Of a stretch of DNA of 64,000 nucleotides, positions 11,996 to 23,000 are shown one piece after another. Both the position numbers and the translations under genes were made by a program. The stretch's first letter is position 1, and each line of letters opens with the position of its first letter. The stretch lies in contig NC_081810.1 in the NCBI RefSeq assembly GCF_030704535.1, positions 5,861,501 through 5,925,500 of the forward strand. Reading direction: 5' to 3'. A model generated the notes under the pieces. It worked only from the letters and a program-made list of their open reading frames with translations, searched no databases and had not been told where the DNA came from. This DNA is from Vitis vinifera (Eukaryota > Streptophyta > Magnoliopsida > Vitales > Vitaceae).

Positions 11996-13121
11996 TGTGA
12001 AACCAATGTTTGGTTAATCTCGGTTTTGATGATAACAAAATAAAGTTTAAAACTAATGATTATATTTCAAGTGTAATTAGGCAAGACGATTTCCAAAGTG
12101 GTAATCACAAAGACAAATCAAGCCAGAGAGAAATCATTAAAAAGAAGAAGAACTCAATTAAAAGTGTTTTTCAAGACCCAAGTTTCATAAGATCTCTTTG
12201 TAAGGTTGTTGGTGCACTAGGATTTTCATGCATTACATTCTTTACTTATACACCAAAATCATCCAAGAGTTTTTTCATTTTAAATCCTTTAAAATTGGAT
12301 CATTTCATATTTTCAACTAAAATATTATGTCAAATGTTTTCCAAACTTGTTTAAAAGGTATTAAGTTGAAAAAGTTGGTTGTTGAGTAAAAAATGACTCA
12401 ACCGGTTGAACCAAATGAGGAACCAGTTGACCCCTCAACTCAACCGGTCTAGGAGTGCAAAAAAACATTTTCTCTTTTCCAGAACGGTTGTTCAACCGAT
12501 CGACCCCCACCTCAACCAGTCGAGGTCCGGTCAAGAACCGATCGAGGTCCAACGGTTACTTGTCAAGCATTAAATACTAACGGCTAGTCAACTGGTCGAC
12601 CCCTAACTTGACCTTTTAAACCTAAAGTTTTGTACTAAGATTTTGTGAAATCATTTGTAAATCTTTGAGAAGAAAAATATAAGTGTGAGGTATCACTTAG
12701 GGATTCTCAAGTGTGGAATATCACTTGAGGGGTTATTCAAGAATGGGGTATCTCTTGAGAAGTGTAAAGGATGCTTGGAGTCAAAAGTCCAAGGAGATGA
12801 AATGAAACCATAATCTAATTGTATTGCTTAAAGGCTTGGTTTGGAAGCCTTAAATTAGTAGGACCTCAAGCTTGGGATTGAAGCTAGAGGAGAGTGGATG
12901 TAGGTTGGGTTACGCCGAACCACTATAAAATCTTGTGTTTGCATTCTCTCTTTCCTACTCTTTTACTTTATATGTAATTGTCTTTATATTGTTTTATTAT
13001 ATACTTGCATATGATTGTCTTTTACATTCATATAATTTAAATTTGCAAAAAGAGACCATCACCATTTTCACCCCCCTTTAGGGTGATTACCTTAGGTTGG
13101 ATTAGCCTAATTTTTCTAACA
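11996..13121 (+). mobile_element. Solo LTR (1,126 bp), copia-like, inserted in the tandem array
   Basis: The insertion begins TGTGAAACC and ends TTTCTAACA, so it has the TG...CA ends of an LTR. It is flanked by ATCAT (11991-11995) and ATCAC (13122-13126), a 5-bp target duplication with one change. Uninterrupted array copies read GATCACAATTGCAAC across the same point, which confirms an insertion. Inside there is CACTATAAAATC near 12920 followed by pyrimidine-rich sequence, and CACCCCCCTTTAGGGTGATTACC near the end, both typical of plant LTRs. No primer binding site or coding sequence follows, so it is a solo LTR left by recombination. Orientation is inferred from the TATA-like box and the 3' end. 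Confidence 0.8.
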
Positions 13122-13610
13122 ATCACAATTGCAACTTCTGTGGACAATAAAAAGATTAAAAAAACTAAAACCAAGTGTTGGAATTGTAACTTTTTTTCGT
13201 AAAATATGCATTCTATAACAATTGTTTTAAGCAAATCACCAAAAATAGAAATAGAAAACAAAACTAAGAAAAATAAGAAGAATAAGGAAAGCCATGTGAA
13301 AGAAAATTCAATAGTCAACCTAAAATTACAATAGGAAAGAAAAAAACTATTTTAAATAAATAAAATTGAATGTTAAAGATGCAATTCCCCCCCAAATATA
13401 AAATCCAAGACGAATCACAATTTTGAAAGCAAATTGAGTTATTAGTCAAAACACAACATTTGAGTTATTCAAAGAAGCAAATTGTTGGTGGATTTAATGC
13501 ATTATCATTGCTTTCCAGTAGGGTAAGAGGCTATGGCGTCATTGTTGTTCAAAGAGGACTAACATATTACAATTGCAACTTTTGGAAAATAAAAAAATTG
13601 AGAAAAAACT

Positions 13611-14272
13611 AAGACTTAATACTTATTTCTTAATAATTTAAGTTGACTTTAAGTTAAATTATACTTAAGTTATTGATTTAAAATTTATTACTTAATTCTT
13701 ACTTTAAGTATTAAAGTTGTTTAATAAAATTAATTTAAAACTTATTTTAAATCACAAATTGATATATTTACCCTCATAAATTATGACTAACATTTACCTT
13801 ATTAATATAAAGTAATAATTTTTTTTTTAAATGCATATTAAAGTACTATAAATACCTAAAATTTTATAAAATAATTACAAAGTATTTATTATAAAAGATG
13901 AAATAATATTTTAATACTAAATAAATACACTACAAATTATTTTAAAATTAATATTAAAAAAATCAAACAACATTTATATTGCAACTTACAAAAAATGAGA
14001 TACAAAATGTAACCTCTTGATGAAGTTGTGGTTGTTCGTAATGTTGATATTGAAGCCAAGGAGAGTTGAAACAACAATGGAGGTGGAGCAACAGTTAAGG
14101 TCGGGTAATAGTGGAGGTCGTGGAGTAGCAAAGGATATTGTGGAGGCAACTATGACAAATGAGGGTAAAAAGGTAAAATGAAGATGTGAACTTAAGAATA
14201 AGTTAATTATCTTTACTTATACTTAAAGTTGTTTTTTACATTAATTTATTTTTACCAAACCTACTTAAAACT
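13611..14272. mobile_element. AT-rich insertion of about 660 bp (MITE-like) in the tandem array
   Basis: Compared with neighbouring copies, the array unit is interrupted after AAAAAACTAAG and resumes at CTTTTTTTGCAAAATACGC. The inserted DNA is very AT-rich at its ends (ACTTAATACTTATTTC on the left, TTTACCAAACCTACTTAAAAC on the right). A G-rich centre lies at about 14020-14170. Weak inverted similarity between the ends (ACTTTAAGT versus ACTTAAAGT) fits a non-autonomous DNA transposon. I could not establish clean terminal repeats or a target duplication. Confidence 0.45.
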
Positions 14273-16299
14273 TTTTTTGCAAAATACGCATTCCATAACA
14301 ATGTTTTTGGCAAATCACCAAAAATAAAACTAAGAAGAATAAGAAAAATAAAGAAAGCCATGTGAGAGAAAATTCAACAACTAACCTAAAATTACACTAG
14401 GAAAGAAAATGGTTATTTTAAATAAAGAAAATTGAATATTAAAGATGTGGCTCCCCGAATGTAAAATCCAATACGAATCACAATTTTAGAAAGCAGATTT
14501 AAGATGTAGAAAAAAAATCACATTCTCTAAACCCCAATTTAACTCCTTCAATGATGCCCATAATTCACACATTTTCCATATTATTAGCCAAAACACAGCA
14601 TTTGAGTTATTCAAAGACGCAAATTGTCAGTAGATTTAATGCATTATCATTGCTTTCCAACAAGATAAGAGGCTATGGTGCCATTATTTGTTCAAAGGTG
14701 ACTATTAGATCACAATTGCAACTTCTATGGACAATAAAAAGATTAAAAAAGCTAAGACCAAGTGTTTGAATTGTAACTTTTTTTCACAAAATACACATTC
14801 CATAACAGCAGTTTTAGGCAAATCACCAAAAATAAAACTAAAAAATAAAATTAAGAAGAATAAGAATAAAGAAAGCCACATGAAAGATCATTCAATAGTC
14901 AACCTAAAATTACACTAGGAAAGAAAAAGGCTATTTTAAATAAATAAAATTGAATGTTAAAGATGTGATTCCTCCCCAAATATAAAATCCAAGAAGAATC
15001 ACAATTTTAGAAAGCAAATTTAACAAGTAGAAAAAAAAATTGCATTCTTTGAACACGATTTCAGTTCCTTCAATGATGCCCATAATTCACACCTCTTCCA
15101 TATTATTAGCCAAAACACAACATTTGAGTTATTTAAAGAAGCCATTTGTTGGTGGATTGAATGCATTGTCATAGCTTTCCAATAGGATAAGAGGCTATGG
15201 CGTCATTGTTCATTCAAAGAGGACTACCAGATTACAATTGTCCAACTTCTGTGGACAATAAAAAGGTTAAAAAAAAAAAAAAATTTAAACTAAGACCAAA
15301 TTTTTGAATTGTAACTTTTTTCGTAAAATATGCATTCCATAATAGCTGTTTTAGGCAAACCACCAAAAATAAATATAAAAAATAAAACTAAGAAAAAATC
15401 GATAGTCAACCTAAAATTACACTAGAAAAGAAAAAAGCCATTTATAAATAAAATCGAATGTTAAAGATGCGATTCCTCCCCAAATATAAAATCCAAGATG
15501 ATGCACAATTTTAGAAAGCAAATTTAAGAAGTAGAAAAAAAATCGCATTCTCTAAACACGATTTCAGTTCCTTCAAAAATGCCCATAATTCACACATTTT
15601 CCATATTATTAGCTAAAACACAACATTTGAGTTATTCAAAGAAGCAAATTGTTGGTGGATTTAATGCATTGTCATTGCTTTCCAATAGGGTAAGAGACTA
15701 TGGCATCATTGTTTTAAATAAAATAAAATGGAATGTTAAAGATACAATTCCTCCTCGAATATAAAATCCAAGATGAATCACAATTTTAGAAAGCAAATTT
15801 AAGAAGTAGAAAAAAAAAATTGCAATCTCTGAATACAATTTCACTTCCTTCAATGATGCCCACAACTCACACATTTTCCATATTATTAGCCAAAACACAG
15901 CATTTTAATTATTCAAAGAAACAAATTGTTGATGGATTTAATGCATTGTCATTGCTTTCCAATAAGATATGAGGTGATGGCGTCATTGTTTATCCAGTAA
16001 GATTACAATTGTAACTTCTGTCGACAATAAAAAGATTAAAAAAACTAAGACCAAGCGTTTGAATTGTCACTTCTTCCTTTTTCTTTTTTTCTTTTTTGCA
16101 AAATACACATTCCATAACAGCTGTTTTTGGCAAATCACCAAAAATAAAAAAAAAATAAAAATAAAAATAAGAAGAATAAAGAAAGCCATGTGTGAGAAAA
16201 TGCAGGAGGACGAAATGCAATTCTGAATCTAAAGTTTTCTATTGTCAGGTTTTTCAATAAATCAAATATTGGAATAAGTTCAAAATCATCTGTTAGATT

Positions 16300-17240
16300 G
16301 TTGTTACATGTTTGTGTTTCTTCCATTCCTTTTTTATTTGCTGTTATTTCAATATTTGGGTTTCAATTGTCTGTATCAAAATTTTGTTCCTTGTCTGTCA
16401 TTGTTGAGAAAATGGAGGAAGAGGATGCAATTCTGAATCTTATTTTCTGGTTCCTCTTCCCCCATTTTCTTACCAAAGGAACAAGTTTCAATACATACAA
16501 CTGAAACACAACACATGAAATACCAGAAAATAAAAAAAATAAATTAATTAATTAAAAGAGAAAAAGGGAAAACAGAAAATACCAAGATGCTACAATTTAA
16601 CAGTGAATTTTGAACTACCACCAAGTTTCCATTGATCAAAAACCCTAACAACTGACCAAAAAATTAAAAAGAAAAAAGAAAATACAACGATACTACAATT
16701 TAACAGTTTCCATTTATCAAAAACCCTAACAACAGACTCAATCATAGGAACCAACAATTTTATGCCATTACCTACACTCAAATATAGTTTATGGAATAAG
16801 AGAATCAAAACTCACCTCGGGATGATAAACGAAGAAGAAACAGGAAATTATAGAGAATGTGAATCGAAAACAAAAATAGACCATAACATGATTGTTTGCC
16901 ATAATTAAATTTTGCATTCTTCAGAAACCAAAACAACAGAAAGTATAAGATGCAGAACTCCGCTTCCATTTCCGCCATTTTCTCAGCAACTAAACAGAAA
17001 ACGACACGCAAATTTGAAACCCTAAGACACGCGACACCGGCAAACGAGAAAAACACGAATATCTGACAATCCAACAAAGAATTTTGAAATCCCCCAGATT
17101 TCCATTCATCAAAAACCCTAACAACAACGTAAATCAACAGAATCATATACATACTGGTACGGTTGAAATTCTCCATTTCCTCATTCATAAACAAACCCTA
17201 ACAATAACGCAAATCCACAGAACAAATATTCATAAACCAT
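16300..17240. repeat. Locally duplicated 5'-flank segments of the DCD gene
   Basis: On the minus strand GTTAGGGTTTTTGAT(G/C/A)AATGGAAA occurs three times (about 17115, 16640 and 16720 counting right to left), each followed by similar sequence. Donor-like sequences at 16815 (GAG|GTGAG) and 17288 (AAG|GTGCG) are embedded in similar contexts. A further related block, GAGAAAATGG(A/C)GGAA with a preceding GGGTTTCAA, occurs on the plus strand near 16410 and on the minus strand near 16990. The region therefore looks like direct and inverted copies of a promoter-proximal segment. The small reading frames here are not convincing genes. Confidence 0.5.
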
Positions 17241-17287
17241 AACTGACATTCTAACACAGTTGCTGTGATAAGAAAATCAGAACGCAC

Positions 17288-17450
17288 CTTTACCAAGAAA
17301 AACGAAAAGGAACCTCGATATTACAGCAAACAGAGATAACCTGAAAACTTAGAAATCAAAGAATTGAAAGAGAATTTCAAAAGATGAACAGCTAGCTGAA
17401 AACCGCAAACACACCCGTCGGAGAGGGACAAAGCTAGAGGGAAAGGGGCG
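17288..17450 (-). other. Probable 5'-UTR exon of the DCD-domain gene
   Basis: Downstream of a minus-strand TATA box the sequence is CT-rich (CCCCTTTCCCTCTAGC near 17445), as plant leaders often are. It ends at a good donor, GGTAAAG|GTGCG, at 17288/17287. The next plausible acceptor before the coding start is ATACAG at 10197, giving an intron of about 7 kb; intermediate non-coding exons are possible. Evidence is from signals only. Confidence 0.4.
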
Positions 17451-17475
17451 TCTGTTGGAGGAAAACTATCGTTGA

Positions 17476-17481
17476 TTTATA
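17476..17481 (-). promoter_or_regulatory. TATA box, putative promoter of the DCD-domain gene
   Basis: The minus strand reads ATCTATAAATCAACG. A start of transcription about 30 bp downstream would fall near 17450, just before the CT-rich leader. Sequence to the right of it is intergenic. Confidence 0.4.
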
Positions 17482-17559
17482 GATATTTCGGAAATCAAAA
17501 TCGTCTGATGAAACGTTCATAGCCGTCCGATTAAGGTTTTTCCAGAAGAATCTTACCGA

Positions 17560-19647
17560 AAGACTGTGGGACCCCAAATTGACGTTACAAAAAAATTGAG
17601 GGCCCGCTTCAATTGCCTGTGGGCGTTTCCACCCGATTTAATTTGAAATTATTGGGTAAGCATGGAGTAATATCTAAAAATAAATTATAAATATAAAATA
17701 ATTCATTTTTGTATTTGCATGAATTATAAATTATTAAAAAATTATGAGTTAATGCTCCCTTCTGGGCATTGTACCCTCCTGTCTATTCGCTAAAGACAAA
17801 TCTCAATTAATATGGCATCTCCTTTATAGATTTTTTTTTGCATAAAAAAAGAAAAAACAATTGAACTGTCATTTTGATGCTAATAAATGTTAATATATAG
17901 TAATTTATTTTTAGTGCATTAGTCAAAAAAAAATTATGAGTTGGCAATTGTCTTGTTGACATGGCATCCTCTTTATTAGTCCAAAATTATCTCATTAATA
18001 TGGCATTTTTTTTCATTACATTTTCCCAGAAAATAAAATATCTATATGTTAAAAGTTAATTAATAATATCCTCATAAAATAAAAATGACAGAGGAGAGTG
18101 ACATTGGCCTTTTTATTCCTTTCTTTATAGGATGACAACAGGTCATTGTAGTTTTTGCTCTTTATTACCTTTTTATTGAAGAATAAACATATGAATGTAA
18201 TTAATAATTTTAGGGAGAGTCTTATGATTAATTTTATTTTGGTAAGTCTGCTGAAACATAGGAAAGAAAATAATAATTTCATAAAATTGGACTTAAGAAA
18301 ATTGGTATAATAGTTCAATGAGAGGATTAGTGTGATTTTTTTTTTTATTATATAAAAAGGAAAATTGATTGATAAGTTTGAATGTAGTTAATATAGTGTT
18401 TTCGTAGTATTGAATTGTGATCATTTTTGTATGAGTATGGTAAAGGAAGAACTTTATAGAATTGACTGAAAAGTGGTGAGTATGTATCCTTGTTTGAATA
18501 GAAAATAATTTTACATACGAAGTTTAATTAATAGATTGGATGAACTGTCCTAAAGAATTATTATACAATTCTTAGAACTGAACACCTCGCAGAAGATGTC
18601 AATCAACTAGTCATTAAAATAATTTCTTAGGTTTGAAATGTCTCTAGTAGATTGTCATCCTAACTAGGATTGTATCAAAGTGATTGTGTCTTTCCAAACT
18701 CCTAAACAAAGGGTAACAAAGTGGACAAAAGATTATTACAAGGTAGGCTTCAAGGGCAAGAAATAGTTTGGTCACACCATTAATCTTAGGATATGGAGAA
18801 GAAATGATGCATTAATGTTACATTCGATAAACACCGATTATGCAATAAATGTTGTATTAACACATGGAAAAACTCACTTGTGTAAATAATTCTATTAGGT
18901 GAAGAAGTAAATGGTAGTAAACAAGACCAACTACATGAAAATGAAGATAATTATATTAGTCTAAGTAAAGATACACCTAAAAAAATTATGTCTCTCCGCT
19001 CAAGTAATTTGGTGTGTTGAAATTGTCAAGGTTTTCACCATTAGCATTTTTTACTTCCCTTTAACCTTTCACTCATTAAGGGATTGACATACTACAACCA
19101 ATACCATTAGCTCTAAAAGAGAAATGGTTCGTCATGGTTGCAATAAATAAATAACAGTAAGAATGTCCTTGGAAAGGTAGTTGCCTTGAACAAATTCATG
19201 TTAAAGTGTTTACCTTTTTACAAACTCTTAAGAAAAAAAGTAGCAAAGTTACAAAAGATTATGAGGTAGACTCTTGAAATCTAAAAGAGTATTTAGGTAT
19301 ATCACTAATCCTAGGATAATAAGAATAATAAAAGACATTAACGTTATACCTAATTAGCACTAGTTGCTAATTATGCAATAAGCAAAGTATAACATAAAAG
19401 GGAGAGAGAAGGAGAGGGAGAGGGAGATATTAGATACATGAAAACAAAGACAATGGTGGAGGAAGAGACTAGAAAAATGAAGTTGAAGACAATAACATTA
19501 GCCTTAAGTTATCGCAACAAAAATTTGAGTCCTTATAAGAAAAAAATAAATGGACAATATTCAAATTTCCTTTGCAATCTTTCCTAAATCTTTCTAGTAA
19601 TCCTTTTTTTAATTCCCCCAACAATTGCTCCTATGATTCTGGCACTC
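17560..19647. other. Intergenic AT-rich sequence with a diverged direct duplication
   Basis: No gene is recognised. Segments at about 18700-18830 and 19225-19355 are diverged copies of each other, about 520 bp apart: both have AGTAGCAAAG- or GGTAACAAAG-like sequence, then AAAAGATTAT, a GGTAGACT/GGTAGGCT block and CACTAATCCTAGGAT/CATTAATCTTAGGAT. The last roughly 200 bp before 19648 probably belong to the 3' LTR of the old antisense copia element described below. Confidence 0.45.
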
Positions 19648-19652
19648 CCCCT
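19648..19652. repeat. Left target-site duplication of the young copia element (CCCCT)
   Basis: CCCCT directly precedes the left LTR and is repeated at 24643-24647 directly after the right LTR. Confidence 0.95.
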
Positions 19653-19836
19653 TGTTGGCGTGAGCTGTCTAATGAGATAAGTATAGAAATATGTACGTAA
19701 ATCCCATACTTCAAGGGATGACCTTATTTTTTGCCGCAAGATATGTATAGGCTAGAATAGATTCCTATGCTCTAAATCTATATAGTATTGTATTCAACAC
19801 ACAAGGAAAGAATGGAAAAGAGACTACCTTTTGACA
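19653..19836 (+). repeat. 5' LTR (184 bp) of the copia element
   Basis: It starts TGTTGGCGTGAGC and ends CCTTTTGACA. It contains TATATAGTATTG near 19780 and is nearly identical to 24459-24642. The three differences are C/T (ATGTACG versus ATGTATG), A/G (GATGACC versus GATGGCC) and G/T (GAAAAGAG versus GAAAATAG). Confidence 0.96.
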
Positions 19837-19848
19837 TGGTATCAGAGC
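19837..19848 (+). other. Primer binding site, complementary to initiator tRNA-Met
   Basis: TGGTATCAGAGC immediately follows the 5' LTR with no spacer. It is the standard primer binding sequence of plant copia elements. Confidence 0.95.
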
Positions 19849-20041
19849 ACGTCCCTAGGACCTCTGCTCAGCCACTGTGACCGGAAAAAAACTCCGGAAG
19901 ACCCACCTGGTATCATCTTCATCTTCATCTTCCTGGTCAGTTCCAGCGCTGCTTCCCTCTGATTTCTGCTACCTCACAGTGCTCCAGCCGGTTATCCGTT
20001 AATATACAACAAATCTTGTCAAACCAGAACCGACAAACTCC

Positions 20042-23000
20042 ATGGCAGAATCTAAAGACATAACACAACCTCTCATTCCCCAGACCGATTCCATCCTTAG
20101 CGATCTAACTACAAGAATGACCGAGGTCCTGACTAGAGCCCAGACCTCCCCTCAACCTCTGCTTGCTGATTCGTCAACTACTCCGATTGGTATCAAGTTG
20201 GAAGGATCCAACTATGCCTTATGGTCCCAGGTTGTCGAGATGTATATCTCTGGCAAGGACAAGCTAGGATATATCAATGGAGATTATCCTCAGCCTCCAG
20301 AAACCGATCCTTCATTCAGGAGATGGCGCACCGAAAACGCCATTGTCAAGGGATGGTTGATCAATTCAATGGACCCTTCCTTGATTGCCAATTTTATCTG
20401 ATTCCCAACTGCAAAACAGGTTTGGGATTCTGCTGCTATAACCTATTTTGATGGGACAGACACGTCTCAAGTCTATGATCTCCGACGTCGGGTTACTCGT
20501 ATGAAGCAGGCGGGTGGATCCATTGAAAAATACTACAACGACCTTCAAGGGCTGTGGCGAGAAATCGATTTTCGTCGTCCTAACCCGATGGAGTGTGCTA
20601 TTGACATACAGAAATACAATTCCATTCTACAGGAAGATCGAGTTTATACTTTCCTTGATGGACTAGATGACAGATTGGATAAAACTCGGAGTGATGTTCT
20701 ACAAATTAAACCATTCCCTACGGTGGAACAGGCCTATGCATTTGTCCGTAGGGTCAGGCAGACCGTGATGATCTCGGGTGCAGATACTCCTCCAGGAGCA
20801 GTTATGGCTTCCAAAGGGATCAAGGGCAGCCATCACTAGATGCCACCGAAACCTGGAGCTCTCTCCCTAAGCAGCGGGAAATCCAACTCCTCATTCAAAA
20901 CTAAACCACCATCTGATGGCATGAAGTGTACCCATTGCGGCAACACCAAACACACCCGTGACACCTGCTTCAAACTACATGGATATCCAGATTGGTGGAA
21001 TGACCTTCAAGCATGGAAAAAACGGGAAATCATTGCTAATGATAACCACACTGGGAGAGCTGCTGTGGTTACCTGTGATGCTTCGTTATCCCTCATTCCT
21101 CAAGCCGAATCTTCACATGATTCAGGTACTTCGAGTAAGGTTTTTCATATCTCTACTCACAAGGATGATGAGGACTGGATTCTCGACTCTGGGGCTACAG
21201 ACCACATGACATTTGATTCAAAGGATTTCTCTAATACAACTCAGCCGAGACGGAGCTGTGTTGCAAATGCTAATGGGGTCACCTATCCAGTTACAGGGGC
21301 TGGAACAGTGACTTTATCTCATTCCCTTTCATTATCTAATACATTACTTGTACCATCTCTTTCAAATAGACTGATGTCTGTAAGCCAAGTTACTTCAGAT
21401 CTTAATTGTGTGGTATTGATGTATTCTACTTTTTGCCTTCTTCAGGATATTCTCACCAAGGAGATAATTGGGCGTGGTACTAAGAGAGGGGGGTTATACT
21501 ACGTGGATGCCTTCAGTTCGGGAAGAGCAAATCACATGCACCACAAGGTTGGTAACAAGGAGAGGCAGATTTAGTTATGGCATCATCGACTTGGGCATCC
21601 ATCATTTGGGTATTTGAAGCACTTACTACCTAGGTTATTTTCAAAGGCAACACATTTAGATTTTAAATGTGATACTTGTATCTTAGCCAAAAGTCATAGG
21701 GCTTCTTATCCCATGAGCATGAATAAAAGTATGATTCCTTTTGATTTAATACATTCCGATGTTTGGGGACCTTCACTAGTAACTACGTCTTCTGGTCATC
21801 GTTGGTTTGTAATATTTGTTGATGATTGCACACGAATGACATGGCTTTACCTCCTAAAACACAAAGATGAGGTATTTACTATTTTTCAATCATTTCATGC
21901 CATGGTTCAGACACAATTCTCTGCAAGAATTAAGATCCTTCGTTCTGACAATGGAGGGGAATATGTTAATCAACAATTCCAGACATACTTCAACAACCAT
22001 GGTATTCTCTATGAAACCTCATGTTCACAAACCCCACAACAGAATGGTATTGCTGAAAGGAAAAATAGGCATATCTTAGAAACTGCCCGTGCTCTATTGA
22101 TCAATGCACATGTGCCGAATAGATATTAGAGTGATGCTGTTACCACAGCCGTGTATCTACTGAACCGTATGCCCACCAAAGTCTTACAATTTCAGACTCC
22201 ACTAAAGGTGCTTTCTTATCATGTCTCCTTACCGACTGTTTTGATGATTCCTCCCCGAATTTTTGGTTGTGTTGCTTTTGTTCACCTCCATAAAAATCAA
22301 CGAACTAAGTTGGACCCATGTGTTGTCCGGTGTTTATTCTTGGGGTATGGAGTACAAAAAAAGGGATACAGATGCTACGATCCCATTGCTAAAAGAACCT
22401 ACATTACCATGGATGTCACCTTCCTTGAATCTGAATTTTTCTTTTCACCGATATCCAATTCCCCTCTTCAGGGGGAGATCTATGGTGAAGAACGGAATTG
22501 GTCTGATGTTGAAGTGTTAGAAGTTGGTGACAATCCAACACATCCGAATGATGACAACGACTTGGTTGAACATGATCCCGTACCTGAACCTCTGAGAACT
22601 GAAGCTGAACCAGTACCTGAATCATCGGAAGATGCAGAATCTGATGTATTCCCTCACTCTTTAGTACCCAACGACCCTCCTACTGAGAATATTCCTGAGG
22701 TAAGCTCTCCTACCACACCTTTACAAACTAATGCTATAGATACATCTGCGGGTTATGTTCTACCTTTCAGACACAATCGAGGCAAGCCTCCAAATCGATA
22801 CTCCCCATACATAGAAGAACGACGATCCAAGTATCCAATAGCTAATCATATGTCTACACAAAGATTATCTGAACCTCTCAGAGCTTTTGCACATACACTC
22901 TCCTCATGTCAGATTCCGAGTAGGGTTGAAGAAGCTTTCTCGGATCCGAAATGGGCTCAAGCTATAAAAGAAGAATTGGAGGCGTTGCAGAAAAATAATA

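Larger units (their letters stand above)
11570..16190. repeat. Tandem array of about 500-bp units, 6 copies, interrupted by two insertions
   Basis: Each full unit carries the same ordered blocks: TAGTCAACCTAAAATTACACTAG, AATATAAAATCCAAGATGAATC, CCATATTATTAGCCAAAACA, then GGTGGATTTAATGCATTGTC, AAGAGGCTATGG and TTGTAACTTTTTTTCG. Anchored on the GGTGGATTTAATGCATT block the copies are at 11911, 13487, 14629, 15151, 15654 and 15931. Successive spacings are 1576, 1142, 522, 503 and 277 bp. The two long spacings reflect an inserted solo LTR and an AT-rich insert; the last copy is internally deleted. The unit has no open reading frame. It lies in the probable 5'-UTR intron of the DCD gene. Confidence 0.88.

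Noticed and set aside
12010-12354. 114-aa plus-strand frame
   Set aside because: It lies wholly inside the solo LTR and has no resemblance to a protein family.
16590-17194. Minus-strand frames of 72 and 129 aa
   Set aside because: They lie in locally duplicated leader/intron sequence with splice-like sites, share no family marks, and are rich in Phe as expected from T-rich DNA.
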